DNA from: VAZQ01 sp963817015 | GTDB taxonomy: Bacteria; Pseudomonadota; Alphaproteobacteria; Rhizobiales; Xanthobacteraceae | Reading direction: 5' to 3' | DNA length: 64,000 nucleotides | Assembly: GCA_963817015.1 (NCBI GenBank) | Contig: CAWFMV010000004.1 | Location: 62,001 to 126,000 of the forward strand | Shown here: positions 55,132 to 63,722 of the stretch, piece after piece | Layout: the number at the start of each line of letters is the position of its first letter | Position numbering within the stretch: the stretch's first letter is position 1 | Notes under the pieces: model-generated | Told to the model about the DNA's origin: nothing | The model's input: only the letters and a program-made list of their open reading frames with translations | Databases searched by the model: none | Made by a program: the position numbers and the translations under genes

Positions 55132-56226
55132 CTACCGGCTCGCGGTGGTCATGCCCTTGAAGCTAAGCTTCTGCATGCCGTTGCCGGTCGCCGCCACGTA
55201 GAGATTACCCTTCGAGTCGCTCGCGATGTGGTGGCCGCCGCCGAGCATGCCCGGGACATTGATCTCGCCCGCAAGCGTCAGCGTCTTGCGATCGACAATC
55301 GCAATCGTCTTGCCATCGCCGACATACAGAAACTGTTGCTCGGGATCGGACGAGAGCGTCAGATTGCGCGCGAACAGCGTGTCGGGCTTGGCCAGCTGCT
55401 TGATGAACTTGCCGTCGCTGGAGAACATCTGCACGCGCCGATACTCGCGGTCTGCCACATAGACCATGCCGTCTTTGGCAACGCGAAGACCATGCACGAT
55501 GCTGAACTGATCCGGACCCGGATCGGAGAAACTCGTGTAGCGCTGGATCTCGCAATCGTCCTTATCAACCGGCTTGTTGGAGAATGCACCCCACATGCGC
55601 TTGAACGCGCCGGTATCGGCGTCGTACACGATGACGCGATGGTTGCCATAGCCATCGGCTACGAACAACTCATTGGTGGCCGGGTGGACCCAGCCGTCGG
55701 CCGCGCGATGAACGTTGGCAGTGTCGGCGTTGCCCTTGCTCTGGTTGCTCTTGCCGATCTGCAGCACGAACTTGCCATCCTGCGTGAACTTCAGCAACTG
55801 ATCATCGGCAACCGGCTTGAGCCCTGGAAGGTTGCTGGCAGGACAGTTGTTGCCGCCAATCCAGACGAAGCCCTTGTAATCGATATGGATGCCATGCTCG
55901 CGCTCGACCCACTCGTAGCCCTGCCCAGCACCGCCCCAAGATCGGAGATAGTTGCCCGACGCGTCGAACACCATGACAGGAGGCGCCGCCATCGCGGCCT
56001 GCTCCGGCTTCAGTGTGCGCGGCCGATGCAGCAGAAACACCTCGTCCTGGGCGTTGACCGCAAAGCTCGACACATCACCGACGCGGAACTGCGGCGGCAC
56101 TTTCGGCCATCCGGCTTCCACCTCGAAGCGCGGCAGCGAGCGTGTCTGCGCGCTCACATCGGCGACCAAGAGCATCGAGCCAAAAGCGCTCGCCGCCAGA
56201 GCGGCGCAAAGAGAGCCTGGGCGCAT
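55132..56226 (-). CDS. Exported NHL-repeat beta-propeller protein
   Basis: A 364-residue secreted protein. ATG at 56226 follows GGGAGGAATTC; the leader is PGSLCAALAASAFGSMLLVA. The mature part has repeated propeller blades (GDVSSFAVNAQDEVFLLHR, IHIDYKGFVWIGGNNCP, ATNELFVADGYGNHRVIVYD, IVHGLRVAKDGMVYVADREY, EQQFLYVGDGKTIAIVD). Members are peptidylglycine-lyase-like and often of unknown substrate. It is a single gene. Confidence 0.88.
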   Translation of the reverse strand: MRPGSLCAALAASAFGSMLLVADVSAQTRSLPRFEVEAGWPKVPPQFRVGDVSSFAVNAQDEVFLLHRPRTLKPEQAAMAAPPVMVFDASGNYLRSWGGAGQGYEWVEREHGIHIDYKGFVWIGGNNCPASNLPGLKPVADDQLLKFTQDGKFVLQIGKSNQSKGNADTANVHRAADGWVHPATNELFVADGYGNHRVIVYDADTGAFKRMWGAFSNKPVDKDDCEIQRYTSFSDPGPDQFSIVHGLRVAKDGMVYVADREYRRVQMFSSDGKFIKQLAKPDTLFARNLTLSSDPEQQFLYVGDGKTIAIVDRKTLTLAGEINVPGMLGGGHHIASDSKGNLYVAATGNGMQKLSFKGMTTASR

Positions 56227-56385
56227 GAATTCCTCCCGTTTGTATTGGCGCGTATTGTCGGAATAATCCGGCCGGGTCGTAGGCCCTGCACCACCTACGA
56301 TGCGTCTTTCTGTGGTTGAGCGCAACACGCATCCCGCCGCCCGGCAACCGGGCGGCACTCGCGCTCCTGCCCCGCCAGCCTTGGC

Positions 56386-56817
56386 TCAGGCGGTCTGGAT
56401 GTAGTCGCGCAGCGCTTCCGACTCGCGCTCCATTTCTCCGAGCCGATGCTTGACCACATCGCCGATCGATATGATGCCGACCAATCGCTCGCGATCGAGG
56501 ACCGGAACGTGGCGGAACTTGCCGGCGGTCATCTGCTCCATAAGGGCGCTCACAGTATCGCTCTCCGAGCAGGTCGACACTTTGCGCGTCATGACCTGGG
56601 CGATTGGCGCTGACAGCACAGCCGGCCCTTGCTCGGCCAGCACACGAACGATATCGCGCTCGGACAAGATGCCGATCACACGGCGCTCAGGCCCGAGCAC
56701 GACCAGCGCGCCGATCCGGCGCTGCGCCAACAGCGCGATGGCGGATTCGAGCGTAGCCGTGGGCTCGGTCGAGGTGACGTCTCGGCCCTTGCTCAACAAG
56801 ATTGACTTCACGGTCAT
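56386..56817 (-). CDS. CBS-domain pair protein
   Basis: A 143-residue protein made of two CBS domains, which bind adenine nucleotides. The pattern ESAIALLAQRRIGALVVLG, GILSERDIVRVLAEQGPAVL and MEQMTAGKFRHVPVLDRERL with GIISIGDVVKHRLGEME is classic. It has no other domain, so it probably regulates a partner by direct binding. Confidence 0.92.
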   Translation of the reverse strand: MTVKSILLSKGRDVTSTEPTATLESAIALLAQRRIGALVVLGPERRVIGILSERDIVRVLAEQGPAVLSAPIAQVMTRKVSTCSESDTVSALMEQMTAGKFRHVPVLDRERLVGIISIGDVVKHRLGEMERESEALRDYIQTA

Positions 56818-57046
56818 GGGCTCACCTCCCTTGACCGGCGACAGCCGCAGCGCGGCTCACCGGCCGCTGACATCATTTCCACTCGGCACCGAGGTCCGTC
56901 GTCAGGCGCGCTACGGCCGTGCACTGCAGGGCAACGCTAGCGCGAAGTTCCGGGCCAATGCGCACTAGGACGGCACTCGGACCGACGAATGATAGAGCAT
57001 CGTGCACGATTGCGGCATCTGCAAGAGCGTCGCACGTACAACTGCG

Positions 57047-57865
57047 CTAGGCCTCAATCGATTTCTCTGATGAGGCATCATCTTGCACGGGATCAAAGAG
57101 CACAAAGCTCACGAAGCCGGCCAGAAATCCGCCGATATGGGCCTCCCAGGCGATCGGCATCTCGTCCTCGCCGGCAAGAGAAACGATCCCAAGACCAAAC
57201 AGAAGGTTAACGCCAAACCAGACGATCAGGAAGACAATCAGCCGCGGATCGCGCAGCATCACTGATAATGGCGTTGCCGGCACGCGGTAGGCCGCCTCAT
57301 CATTGCCTCTGAACGGGCCAAGTGGACCTCCGCGCTGAAATGCAAAGCGCATCGCCGCCGCCATGGCGCCCGAGATCGCCGCCGAGGCGCCCACCATCGG
57401 CAGGCGCTCACCCAAGTGAACCGCCAGATGGAAGGCGGCACCGACCGCCGCGCTGAACAAGAAGAAGATCAGGAACCGCAGCGGACCGAAACGGCGCGCC
57501 ACCGGCGTGCCGAAAGCGAGCAGCCACACGCCGTTGAACGTGAGGTGCATGAGATTGCCGTGGATGAAAGCGTAGGTCAGGAACGTCCAGACCGCCGCGC
57601 CCCAGCCGGAAACCCACCAAAGCTCAGACAGCAGCCTCAGATTGTAGCGGGCCGGAATAAATGCAAACAGGACAAGAAAATCACTTGCCTGGTCCGCTGA
57701 CAGCACAAGCGTCATCAGCGCATGAACAAGGCCCATCGCGGCCAGGAGCGACAGCACCACGACCGGGACATTGAAGATGCGTTCGCGGGGCGGGTGTTCG
57801 CGGAGTGGATGCACGAGTCGTTCCAGGTGAGAAGCGGAGATAGGCTGCGACGCGCCCGGTGGCAA
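57047..57865 (-). CDS. Rhomboid-family intramembrane serine protease
   Basis: A 272-residue membrane protein with about six helices. The active-site serine is in MVGASAAISGAMAAAMRF, where the usual GASGAISG is GASAAISG, and the histidine in WEAHIGGFLAGFVSFVLFDP; HLTFNGVWLLAFGTPVARRF and ARRFGPLRFLIFFLFSA are the preceding helices. It cuts membrane substrates. TTG at 57865 is the only start before RERIFNVPVVV, so the start is uncertain. Confidence 0.85.
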   Translation of the reverse strand: MPPGASQPISASHLERLVHPLREHPPRERIFNVPVVVLSLLAAMGLVHALMTLVLSADQASDFLVLFAFIPARYNLRLLSELWWVSGWGAAVWTFLTYAFIHGNLMHLTFNGVWLLAFGTPVARRFGPLRFLIFFLFSAAVGAAFHLAVHLGERLPMVGASAAISGAMAAAMRFAFQRGGPLGPFRGNDEAAYRVPATPLSVMLRDPRLIVFLIVWFGVNLLFGLGIVSLAGEDEMPIAWEAHIGGFLAGFVSFVLFDPVQDDASSEKSIEA

Positions 57866-58190
57866 GCCAGCGCAATCACATCACCGTTGATGGACGCGCG
57901 TAGTTGGACCCTCCAAGTCGACCGAAGCGCTCTGCTTCAGCCGACCTGGAGGCGGCGCTCCCCGAGCGCCTGTCACATCCCCTCACCTCCCCCGGGTCTC
58001 AGATTGCCGAACGGCAGGATGCGGGAGGGCGCGCGCAGACGCCACCCCAACCGCGCCTTAACACTAACCTCGCTGTCCGAACCCCGCTCGGCATCCGTCG
58101 GCACGCCTCCTGCTGCTCTCGACGGGACATCGGAAACAAGGCCCGTCCCGTGTCCCAAATGGGGACAATGATGGGGGGGCAGGAGGCGTC
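57866..58190. other. Gene-free divergent region
   Basis: A gap of 325 bases between the rhomboid gene (minus) and the PAS_5 gene (plus). It includes an imperfect inverted stretch around GACCCTCCAAGTCGACC and CCGACCTGGAGG at 57905-57955. I see no gene and no clear promoter. Confidence 0.35.
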
Positions 58191-58787
58191 ATGAAACACC
58201 CCTCGGTTCGAGAGCTCTACCGCTATTGGAACGCCCAGCGCGGGCTGCGGGCGGCACCTGAGCGCTCCGACATCGAGCCCGGCGCCATCCGGCGCGCGCT
58301 CGCCGACACATTCATCCTGTCCCAGGATGCTGCACACGGGAACTCATTCCGCATTGCCGGCACCCGGCTGTGCGCGGCGGTCGGCCGGGAGCTGCGAGGC
58401 ACAGCCTTCATCAACCTTTGGGACCAGGAGAGCAGGCGCAACATCAACGACCTTGTCGCAGCGGTGACGCGCGAAAGTCTCGGAGCGGTTGCCGGCGCCC
58501 GCGGCTGCAGCGCCGATGGCGATGTTCTCGACTTTGAGCTGGTCCTGCTGCCGCTGCGTCACCAGACAGCGACCGATGCGCGCGTGCTCGGCGCTTTGGC
58601 CCCGCAAGACCTGCCTTATTGGTTCGGCATGAATCCGGTTGGCAAGCTCGCGCTCGGAACAATTCGCTACCTAGGCCATGAGGATAAAGACGTGGATGCC
58701 GGCGAGCCGAACCAAGATCCCGAGCCACTGCCGAGCGGCGGCCGCATCCGCCGCGGCCTCATCGTCTATGACGGCGGGCAAGCCTAA
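58191..58787 (+). CDS. PAS-domain protein (PAS_5 family)
   Basis: A 198-residue cytoplasmic protein with one PAS domain of the alphaproteobacterial PAS_5 type: YRYWNAQRGLRAAPERSDIE, FILSQDAAHGNSFRIAGTRL and GTAFINLWDQESRRNINDLV. These often lie next to PilZ genes, as here; a PilZ gene follows 106 bases later. No ligand is known. Confidence 0.88.
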   Translation: MKHPSVRELYRYWNAQRGLRAAPERSDIEPGAIRRALADTFILSQDAAHGNSFRIAGTRLCAAVGRELRGTAFINLWDQESRRNINDLVAAVTRESLGAVAGARGCSADGDVLDFELVLLPLRHQTATDARVLGALAPQDLPYWFGMNPVGKLALGTIRYLGHEDKDVDAGEPNQDPEPLPSGGRIRRGLIVYDGGQA

Positions 58788-58893
58788 ATTCGCATCCCTG
58801 CATGTCCCGGTCTCGTCTGGCTAACGCGTCGTTAACGATGCGAGGCCTACGCTCGCGCCAACGCAATGACATGGCAGGATTTGGACGAAGCGG

Positions 58894-59511
58894 ATGGAGC
58901 TTCTCCAGCAGAAGTTAATTCGGCTGCCGCTCAGCGAGGAGCGTCGCCGCTATCCGCGCGTGCGGGTCAATCTGCTCGGGCGCTATATGCTGACCGACCG
59001 GCACGAGTATCCCTGCCAGGTCACCGACATGTCCCAGGGCGGCATGACGCTGGTGGCCCCTGTCATCGGCCAGCTCAACGAGCGGGTTATCGCCTATGTG
59101 GACCATGTGGGCCGGCTCGAGGGCGTAGTCACGCGACTGCTCGAGAATGGCTTCGCCATGTCCATTGCGGCTACCCCCCGCAAGCGTGACAAGCTCGCTG
59201 CCCAATTGACCTGGCTTGCCAACCGTGAGCTCCTGGGCTCGATCGACGACCGCCGCCATGGCCGGGTTCCGCCCCGGAACGCCTCTGGCCGCCTGACGTT
59301 GCCCAATGGCAACAACATTTCCGTGCGCATCTTAGATGTTTCCCAGTCTGGTTGTGCAATCGCCACCGACCATCGGCCGGGCATCGGCACCCAGGTCACC
59401 ATCGGCAAGACCCCCGGCAGGGTGGTGCGCCACCTCGAGGACGGGTTCGCGATCGAGTACCTGCGCCTCCAGCACCCGGACTGCATCGAAGACAACGTCA
59501 CCGGTGGGTAA
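58894..59511 (+). CDS. Two-domain PilZ protein (c-di-GMP binding)
   Basis: A 205-residue protein with two PilZ domains. The first has ERRRYPRVRVNLLGRYML and VTDMSQGGMTLVAP, the second DRRHGRVPPRNASGRLTL and ILDVSQSGCAIAT, giving RxxxR-like and DxSxxG motifs in each. It should bind two c-di-GMP molecules. The first domain is the better match; the second lacks the first arginine of the RxxxR pattern. Together with the upstream PAS gene it suggests a c-di-GMP-controlled envelope response. Confidence 0.9.
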   Translation: MELLQQKLIRLPLSEERRRYPRVRVNLLGRYMLTDRHEYPCQVTDMSQGGMTLVAPVIGQLNERVIAYVDHVGRLEGVVTRLLENGFAMSIAATPRKRDKLAAQLTWLANRELLGSIDDRRHGRVPPRNASGRLTLPNGNNISVRILDVSQSGCAIATDHRPGIGTQVTIGKTPGRVVRHLEDGFAIEYLRLQHPDCIEDNVTGG

Positions 59512-59843
59512 ATAAAGACCTCCCTTGCGGCCTCTCGCGAGGCCGTTTCCGGCCCCAAAACGCCTTCCGCTGGGCCTGGCGCCCCATCAGCGCCCTCAAT
59601 CCCTTTGGTAAACAACGGGCCTTCCAGCCAGCAGCGGCGGCACGCCCGCGCGGCTTGAGCAGGTTAACGTCAGTATTTAATTCAAATTGTATTATTTGGC
59701 ATTTTACGAGAATACGCTTCAAATAATAGAAGTAATTTCTCCAGTATTGAGCCTCAATTGACTTAATACTTCGCGCCAATATTGGCGGCACTGCAAGACG
59801 TTTGTGGGAAGTATGGCCCCAACAACAGGGACGGGGTCAAGAC
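59512..59843. promoter_or_regulatory. AT-rich promoter region of the LapG-like gene
   Basis: A 332-base gap, AT-rich from about 59660 (TATTTAATTCAAATTGTATT, ATTTTACGAGAATACGC). It ends with the 14-base palindrome at 59774-59787. No gene is seen. Confidence 0.5.
59774..59787. promoter_or_regulatory. Perfect 14-base palindrome
   Basis: CGCCAATATTGGCG is a perfect palindrome, 57 bases upstream of the transglutaminase-like protease ATG. It is the only clear inverted repeat in this AT-rich region and could be an operator. The factor is unknown. Confidence 0.45.
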
Positions 59844-60476
59844 ATGCTTCTCGACCGCAGAATACTATTGGGTGCTGGGATCGGCTGTACAGCCTTCATG
59901 GCTGTGGTCAGTCTGACGACCGCGCAGGCAGCCAACGAACGCCCAATGTTCATCAGCGTGGGGCCGAGTGCACGCGCTCCGATCGGCTGGACCGACTTCT
60001 GCGCCCAATCGCCGCGTGAATGCGACGGCCGGCCGCTCGAGGCCCGCGATGTCGTGCTCTCGCAGAAGGCCTGGAAGGACCTGGTGCGGATCAACAAGTG
60101 GGTCAATGACAGCATCAAGCCAATGACCGACATGGATCATTGGGGAGTCATCGAGCGCTGGAGCTACCCGGACGACGGCTATGGCGACTGCGAGGACTAT
60201 GTCCTGCTCAAGCGCCGGATGCTGATGCAGGCGGGCTGGCCGCGGCAGGCGCTGCTGATCACGGTCGTGCGCGACCTCAAGGGCGAGGGCCACGCTGTGC
60301 TCACGGTGAAGACCGACAAGGGCGAGTTCATCCTCGACAATCAGGAGGATCAGATCCTGCTCTGGTCGGAGACCAGCTACCACTACGTAAAGCGGCAGTC
60401 GCAGGCGGACCAGAACGTCTGGGTCTCACTCGGTGACAACCGTCCAGCCTTTGCCGCCACTGCAGCGTCGCGCTGA
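59844..60476 (+). CDS. Transglutaminase-like cysteine protease (LapG-like family)
   Basis: A 210-residue exported protein of the bacterial transglutaminase-like cysteine protease family. The leader is LLDRRILLGAGIGCTAFMAV, cut near AQAANE. The catalytic triad fits cysteine in YGDCEDYVLLKRR, histidine in GEGHAVLTVKT and aspartate in FILDNQEDQ. The type member LapG cuts an adhesin when c-di-GMP is low. Start ATG at 59844 follows GGGACGGGGTCAAGAC. The gene follows a PAS and PilZ pair, which suits that role. Confidence 0.9.
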   Translation: MLLDRRILLGAGIGCTAFMAVVSLTTAQAANERPMFISVGPSARAPIGWTDFCAQSPRECDGRPLEARDVVLSQKAWKDLVRINKWVNDSIKPMTDMDHWGVIERWSYPDDGYGDCEDYVLLKRRMLMQAGWPRQALLITVVRDLKGEGHAVLTVKTDKGEFILDNQEDQILLWSETSYHYVKRQSQADQNVWVSLGDNRPAFAATAASR

Positions 60477-61017
60477 ACAACAGACGATGCTGAACACCAG
60501 ACACTGAACAACAAGACTTGGAGCTACGCGACCCCGGTCACGTCCCCACCCCTCCCCGTCCCCAGACCGGGTTCGCGCGCGGCCGCCCCTCCCCCCGGGG
60601 GCGGCCGCACCTTTTTTGGGTTGGGAAAATGCCGCAGCGATGCTGGTCATTCGAGTTCTTCCACGACGCAAGACGACGTGACGAAGCGCGAACGCTACGG
60701 TTCGACCCGTGGAAAATCCGGGGAATATGTTCGCCCTCCGTGCCCGCCCTCAATCGACCCAGACGAAGGAGGAGCGCCGCGATCGGCGCACTGGGAATTG
60801 GAATGTCGTCTTGGCCTACGGCCTATTGGCACGCTGATCCTCGGAGGACTGATCGCACTCGCGAAGACGCTGTGAGCAAGAAGACGCTGTGAGCAAAGAG
60901 ACAATCCGCAGACTGACGAGTTAGATCAGATCATTGGCGCACTATAGCAAGATCGGCTCAGCTATTCCGGTTACCAAGTCCGCTATGCAGTATTCGATCC
61001 GCACCGGACAAATAACC
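60477..61017. other. Gene-free region with terminator and tandem repeat
   Basis: A 541-base gap. It has a strong terminator hairpin (listed separately) and a 17-base unit, AAGACGCTGTGAGCAAG, twice in tandem at 60864-60897. Short open frames here look like shadows. Confidence 0.5.
60579..60617 (+). terminator. Rho-independent terminator
   Basis: An 11-base perfect stem, GCGGCCGCCCC (60579-60589) with GGGGCGGCCGC (60598-60608), an 8-base loop, then ACCTTTTTT. It follows the protease gene by 100 bases and points forward. Confidence 0.8.
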
Positions 61018-61110
61018 ATGGATGCGACCTGGTGTTTTATAATGGGGATGATGGCTGGATTTGTCCCCGCTTTTGCCCTGCTCATCCTCATCGTTTTAGG
61101 AGCAGTTTGA
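61018..61110 (+). CDS. Candidate small membrane protein, 30 residues
   Basis: An open frame of 30 codons plus TGA. It encodes MDATWCFIMGMMAGFVP and then AFALLILIVLGAV, so almost the whole protein is one membrane helix. It was too short for ordinary gene calling. The ribosome site is weak (CGGACA). Nothing nearby says what it does, so it could be chance. Confidence 0.35.
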   Translation: MDATWCFIMGMMAGFVPAFALLILIVLGAV

Positions 61111-61436
61111 GCACCCGCCGTGGCTGATCTTTGGCTTCAAAGATCCTCACGGAGCCGCGACGTGCCTGTCCCGTAGCGTCTCGCTCCACGCGACTGAGTG
61201 CGCGATCGTGATGGCAGAGCGGCTTAAGTATTATCCTTTCGGCAAGCGATATTGCCCCTAGGTTCAGGGCAATAATCTTCCCACCCATCGATCAACGCGC
61301 GCTTCCAAATGAAGGTCAAAATAAGAATGGCAATGGTTCCATCGCACAAGAAGACGTGATTTTAAGTGAACACAACTCATCGGTCCGTGCGCTAAACTCC
61401 CGGTCTCCTAATCAACAACAAAACATTGGTGACCGC
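61111..61436. other. Gene-free region
   Basis: A stretch of 326 bases with no supported gene. The minus frame at 61088-61288 looks like a shadow. I see no clear repeat. Confidence 0.35.
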
Positions 61437-61661
61437 ATGCATAGCCAATTGCGTGAGTGCACAGCATTCGATGCCTCGGAGGTCGAGGCCATGGGACAAG
61501 CCTTCGACGCGGCTTGTGCCACCCTGCAATTGTCGGACGGAGAGGACGCATTCAGGAAGCTGGTCGCCTGCAAGGTGATCGAGTGCGCTGAGTCGGGAGA
61601 ACGAAATCCGCAACGCATCTACGATCTCGTGCTCTCGGAGTTCCGGAGATCGCGGCACTAA
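61437..61661 (+). CDS. Small conserved hypothetical protein
   Basis: A 74-residue soluble protein. ATG at 61437 begins HSQLRECTAFDASEVEAMGQ; the frame reaches 61356. The pattern ALAT...AFDAACATLQLSDGED, then a helix with IECAESGERNPQRIYDLVL and a basic end RRSRH resembles the many 70- to 90-residue proteins of unknown role in Bradyrhizobium. A 12-base stem hairpin follows it. Confidence 0.6.
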   Translation: MHSQLRECTAFDASEVEAMGQAFDAACATLQLSDGEDAFRKLVACKVIECAESGERNPQRIYDLVLSEFRRSRH

Positions 61662-61689
61662 TTAGTGTTGCTGGTCGGTTTTATAGCGA

Positions 61690-61720
61690 GGCCTCGGTCA
61701 CCGGGCACGTGACCGAGGCC
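61690..61720. terminator. Strong 12-base hairpin
   Basis: GGCCTCGGTCAC (61690-61701) pairs perfectly with GTGACCGAGGCC (61709-61720) around a 7-base loop. It starts 29 bases after the stop at 61661 and could end that transcript, though no clear T-run follows. Confidence 0.55.
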
Positions 61721-61884
61721 CGTTACGCTGAGACCTGTCTTGGAGGTGTTCTTGGAGGTGCGCCGGAGTTTGGAGGCGCGCCGAAGTTACGCCAAGTCTG
61801 AGCATTCGCTTCAGTATGACTTCGCCCGTGAAGAAGCGTTCCGCTGGGCTTTCGGACTCGAGCAGCTACTCAAACAATAGCTGG

Positions 61885-61920
61885 GCTTTGATCTGATTCA
61901 ATCTGGTCTGATCAAAGTCG
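61885..61920. repeat. Dispersed repeat fragment
   Basis: GCTTTGATCTGATTCAATC and GGTCTGATCAAAGTCGAG carry the CTTTGATC and GATCAAAG arms of the family at 54934-55047. Confidence 0.6.
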
Positions 61921-62228
61921 AGCCGCAGAACCCGACGGAGCTGTCGTTTTTTGGCGAGAGACCTGTCCGGGGTTGAATTTGGCGGCGCTGATCCCCAAGC
62001 TTGATGCTGAGCCCGCCGTGCATAGCCCTTCATCCGCTCGTTAACCCGATTGCGCGAGCGATGACGAAACAGTGATCTAATTTCGCTGAGTGTCGTGCAC
62101 TCCATTCATTTATGAGCTATAGTCACCGCTTAGGAATGCTCAAGCCAATTGAGGTAGAGGCATTCTCATAAAGCCAACGACGGACCATCTCCGGTGGCAC
62201 GCTGAGGGCGCTTGGCAGCGTATCGGCC

Positions 62229-62618
62229 ATGAATAACCGGCTCAGATCTGCGGGTGAATTCTTGCGGAGGATCGAGCGACTGCTCGTCCTCACTGCCGTT
62301 TGCACTCTGTTGCTGTCACAATCCACCAGCTCTTATGCGGGTGGGCCGTATGACGGCGAATGGACCGGTACCGCAACACCAAACCGCGGGCGATGCCGGC
62401 CCACCAACGTGACCTTGACGGTCACCGGTAAGGTGGTAACGGGCGAAATCCGCCTGGACCGGGAAACTGATATCAGAGGGACGGTTTGGGAGGACGGATC
62501 ATTCGGAGCAACGATCGGCTTCAACCAGCTCATCGGCCAGTTCGACCGCAATGCATTTGAAGGCTCATTTGAGGCTTCCGACTGCACATGGAAGATGTTG
62601 CTCAAGCGCAGGCAATAG
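62229..62618 (+). CDS. Small exported beta-rich protein
   Basis: A 129-residue secreted protein with a signal peptide (LLVLTAVCTLLLSQSTSSYA). The mature part has GGPYDGEWTGTATP, CRPTNVTLTVTGKVVTGEIR and IGQFDRNAFEGSFEASDCTW, in the way of a small beta barrel with two cysteines. It looks like one unit of larger exported families. Function unknown. It is convergent with the gamma carbonic anhydrase. Confidence 0.72.
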   Translation: MNNRLRSAGEFLRRIERLLVLTAVCTLLLSQSTSSYAGGPYDGEWTGTATPNRGRCRPTNVTLTVTGKVVTGEIRLDRETDIRGTVWEDGSFGATIGFNQLIGQFDRNAFEGSFEASDCTWKMLLKRRQ

Positions 62619-62647
62619 GTCGCGACAAAACATTGCCTTCAGCACGC

Positions 62648-63172
62648 TCAGCCGATCCGCTTGAGCCCCTTTGCGTAGCGCTGCCAGCGCCTGACATAGA
62701 TGTCGGCTGCATCCGCGATCATGCGTACGGCCTTCTCGTCGAGCGTGCGCAACACTCGCGCCGGCGCGCCCACGATCAGTGAGTTCTCGGGAAACTCCTT
62801 GCGCTCGGTCACCACCGCGCCAGCGCCGACCAGACTGTTTCTGGCGATCCTGGCTCCATTGAGCACGATCGCGCCCATGCCGATCAGACTGTTGTCGGCG
62901 ATCGTGCAGCCATGCAGCACGGCGTTGTGGCCGATGACACAGTCGCGCCCGATCACGATCGGAAAGCCCGGATCGGTATGCAGCGTGGCATTGTCCTGGA
63001 TCTGCGAACGCTCGCCGAGCTCGATCCATTCGTTGTCGCCGCGCAACACCGATCCGAACCACACGCTCGCGTCCGACTTGAGCCGCACGCGCCCGATGAC
63101 AGTCGCGGTCTCGGCAATCCAGTAGCGCTCGGGAAGATCGGGCCGCTCTCCGTCGAGCTCAAAAATGGCCAT
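62648..63172 (-). CDS. Gamma carbonic anhydrase-like protein
   Basis: A 174-residue left-handed beta-helix protein. Hexapeptide turns are clear (VWFGSVLRGDNEWIELGERS, NATLHTDPGFPIVIG, CVIGHNAVLHGCTIADN, SLIGMGAIVLNG, LIVGAPARVLRTLDEK). Histidines in TLHTDP, VIGHNAVLHG fit the zinc site. Members hydrate CO2 or serve in complexes. ATG at 63172 is preferred over GTG at 63178. Confidence 0.92.
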   Translation of the reverse strand: MAIFELDGERPDLPERYWIAETATVIGRVRLKSDASVWFGSVLRGDNEWIELGERSQIQDNATLHTDPGFPIVIGRDCVIGHNAVLHGCTIADNSLIGMGAIVLNGARIARNSLVGAGAVVTERKEFPENSLIVGAPARVLRTLDEKAVRMIADAADIYVRRWQRYAKGLKRIG

Positions 63173-63241
63173 GCGCACGCTCCATGTCGTTGGCGCGCGA
63201 CCTTGCCATGCAGAGGTTCGATTGGCGAGACTTGGGATCCG

Positions 63242-63568
63242 TTAGATCCGCAGCATCGCGTCGACCGCCATGATGGCAACTGAGCCCGACATCAGGCTCC
63301 AGAGACCAGCCACCACCGTCGCGGCCATGACCAGTTGGAAGCTACGTCCTTCGATCGCCTGCCCGCGAATGATGTTGCGCATGATCAGGAACGGCGCGGC
63401 AAAAGCCAGGATCGGCACGGCCATGAAGGTCGCGGGCTTGGGCCCGCTCTCCAACACCCGGAAGCTCAACGCGCGGCTGGTGAAAAGCTGGTAGCCGGTC
63501 GCCAGCATGCCGGCGAACGCAAAGCCGATCGCCAACGAAAAGATCAGGTGAACCGATTCCGGTGACAT
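63242..63568 (-). CDS. Small membrane protein
   Basis: A 108-residue protein with three membrane helices (VHLIFSLAIGFAFAGMLATG, FMAVPILAFAAPFLIMRNII, LVMAATVVAGLWSLMSGSVA). ATG follows GAGGACGCG. It looks like a conserved rhizobial membrane protein with no known role; I think of DUF6949, but this is not certain. Confidence 0.7.
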   Translation of the reverse strand: MSPESVHLIFSLAIGFAFAGMLATGYQLFTSRALSFRVLESGPKPATFMAVPILAFAAPFLIMRNIIRGQAIEGRSFQLVMAATVVAGLWSLMSGSVAIMAVDAMLRI

Positions 63569-63722
63569 CGCGTCCTCGTTCCGACCACGCTGCTTCGCAA
63601 AGCGCGTGGCCGGGCGCCACTACATCCCTAATTAATCGTTAATTCTCGAACAGACCCGGAACCGTGCGCGCGAGACCGGGCGTGGCATACTCGCCCTGAT
63701 TCGTGAGGCACGAGCGGCGAGC

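Larger units (their letters stand above)
61662..62228. other. Gene-free region with hairpin, tandem motif and repeat
   Basis: A gap of 567 bases. It has the hairpin at 61690-61720, an imperfect tandem of CTTGGAGG and GGAGGTGCGCCG units at 61739-61790 and a dispersed repeat copy at 61885-61920. The minus frame at 61866-62105 has no protein character. Confidence 0.45.
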
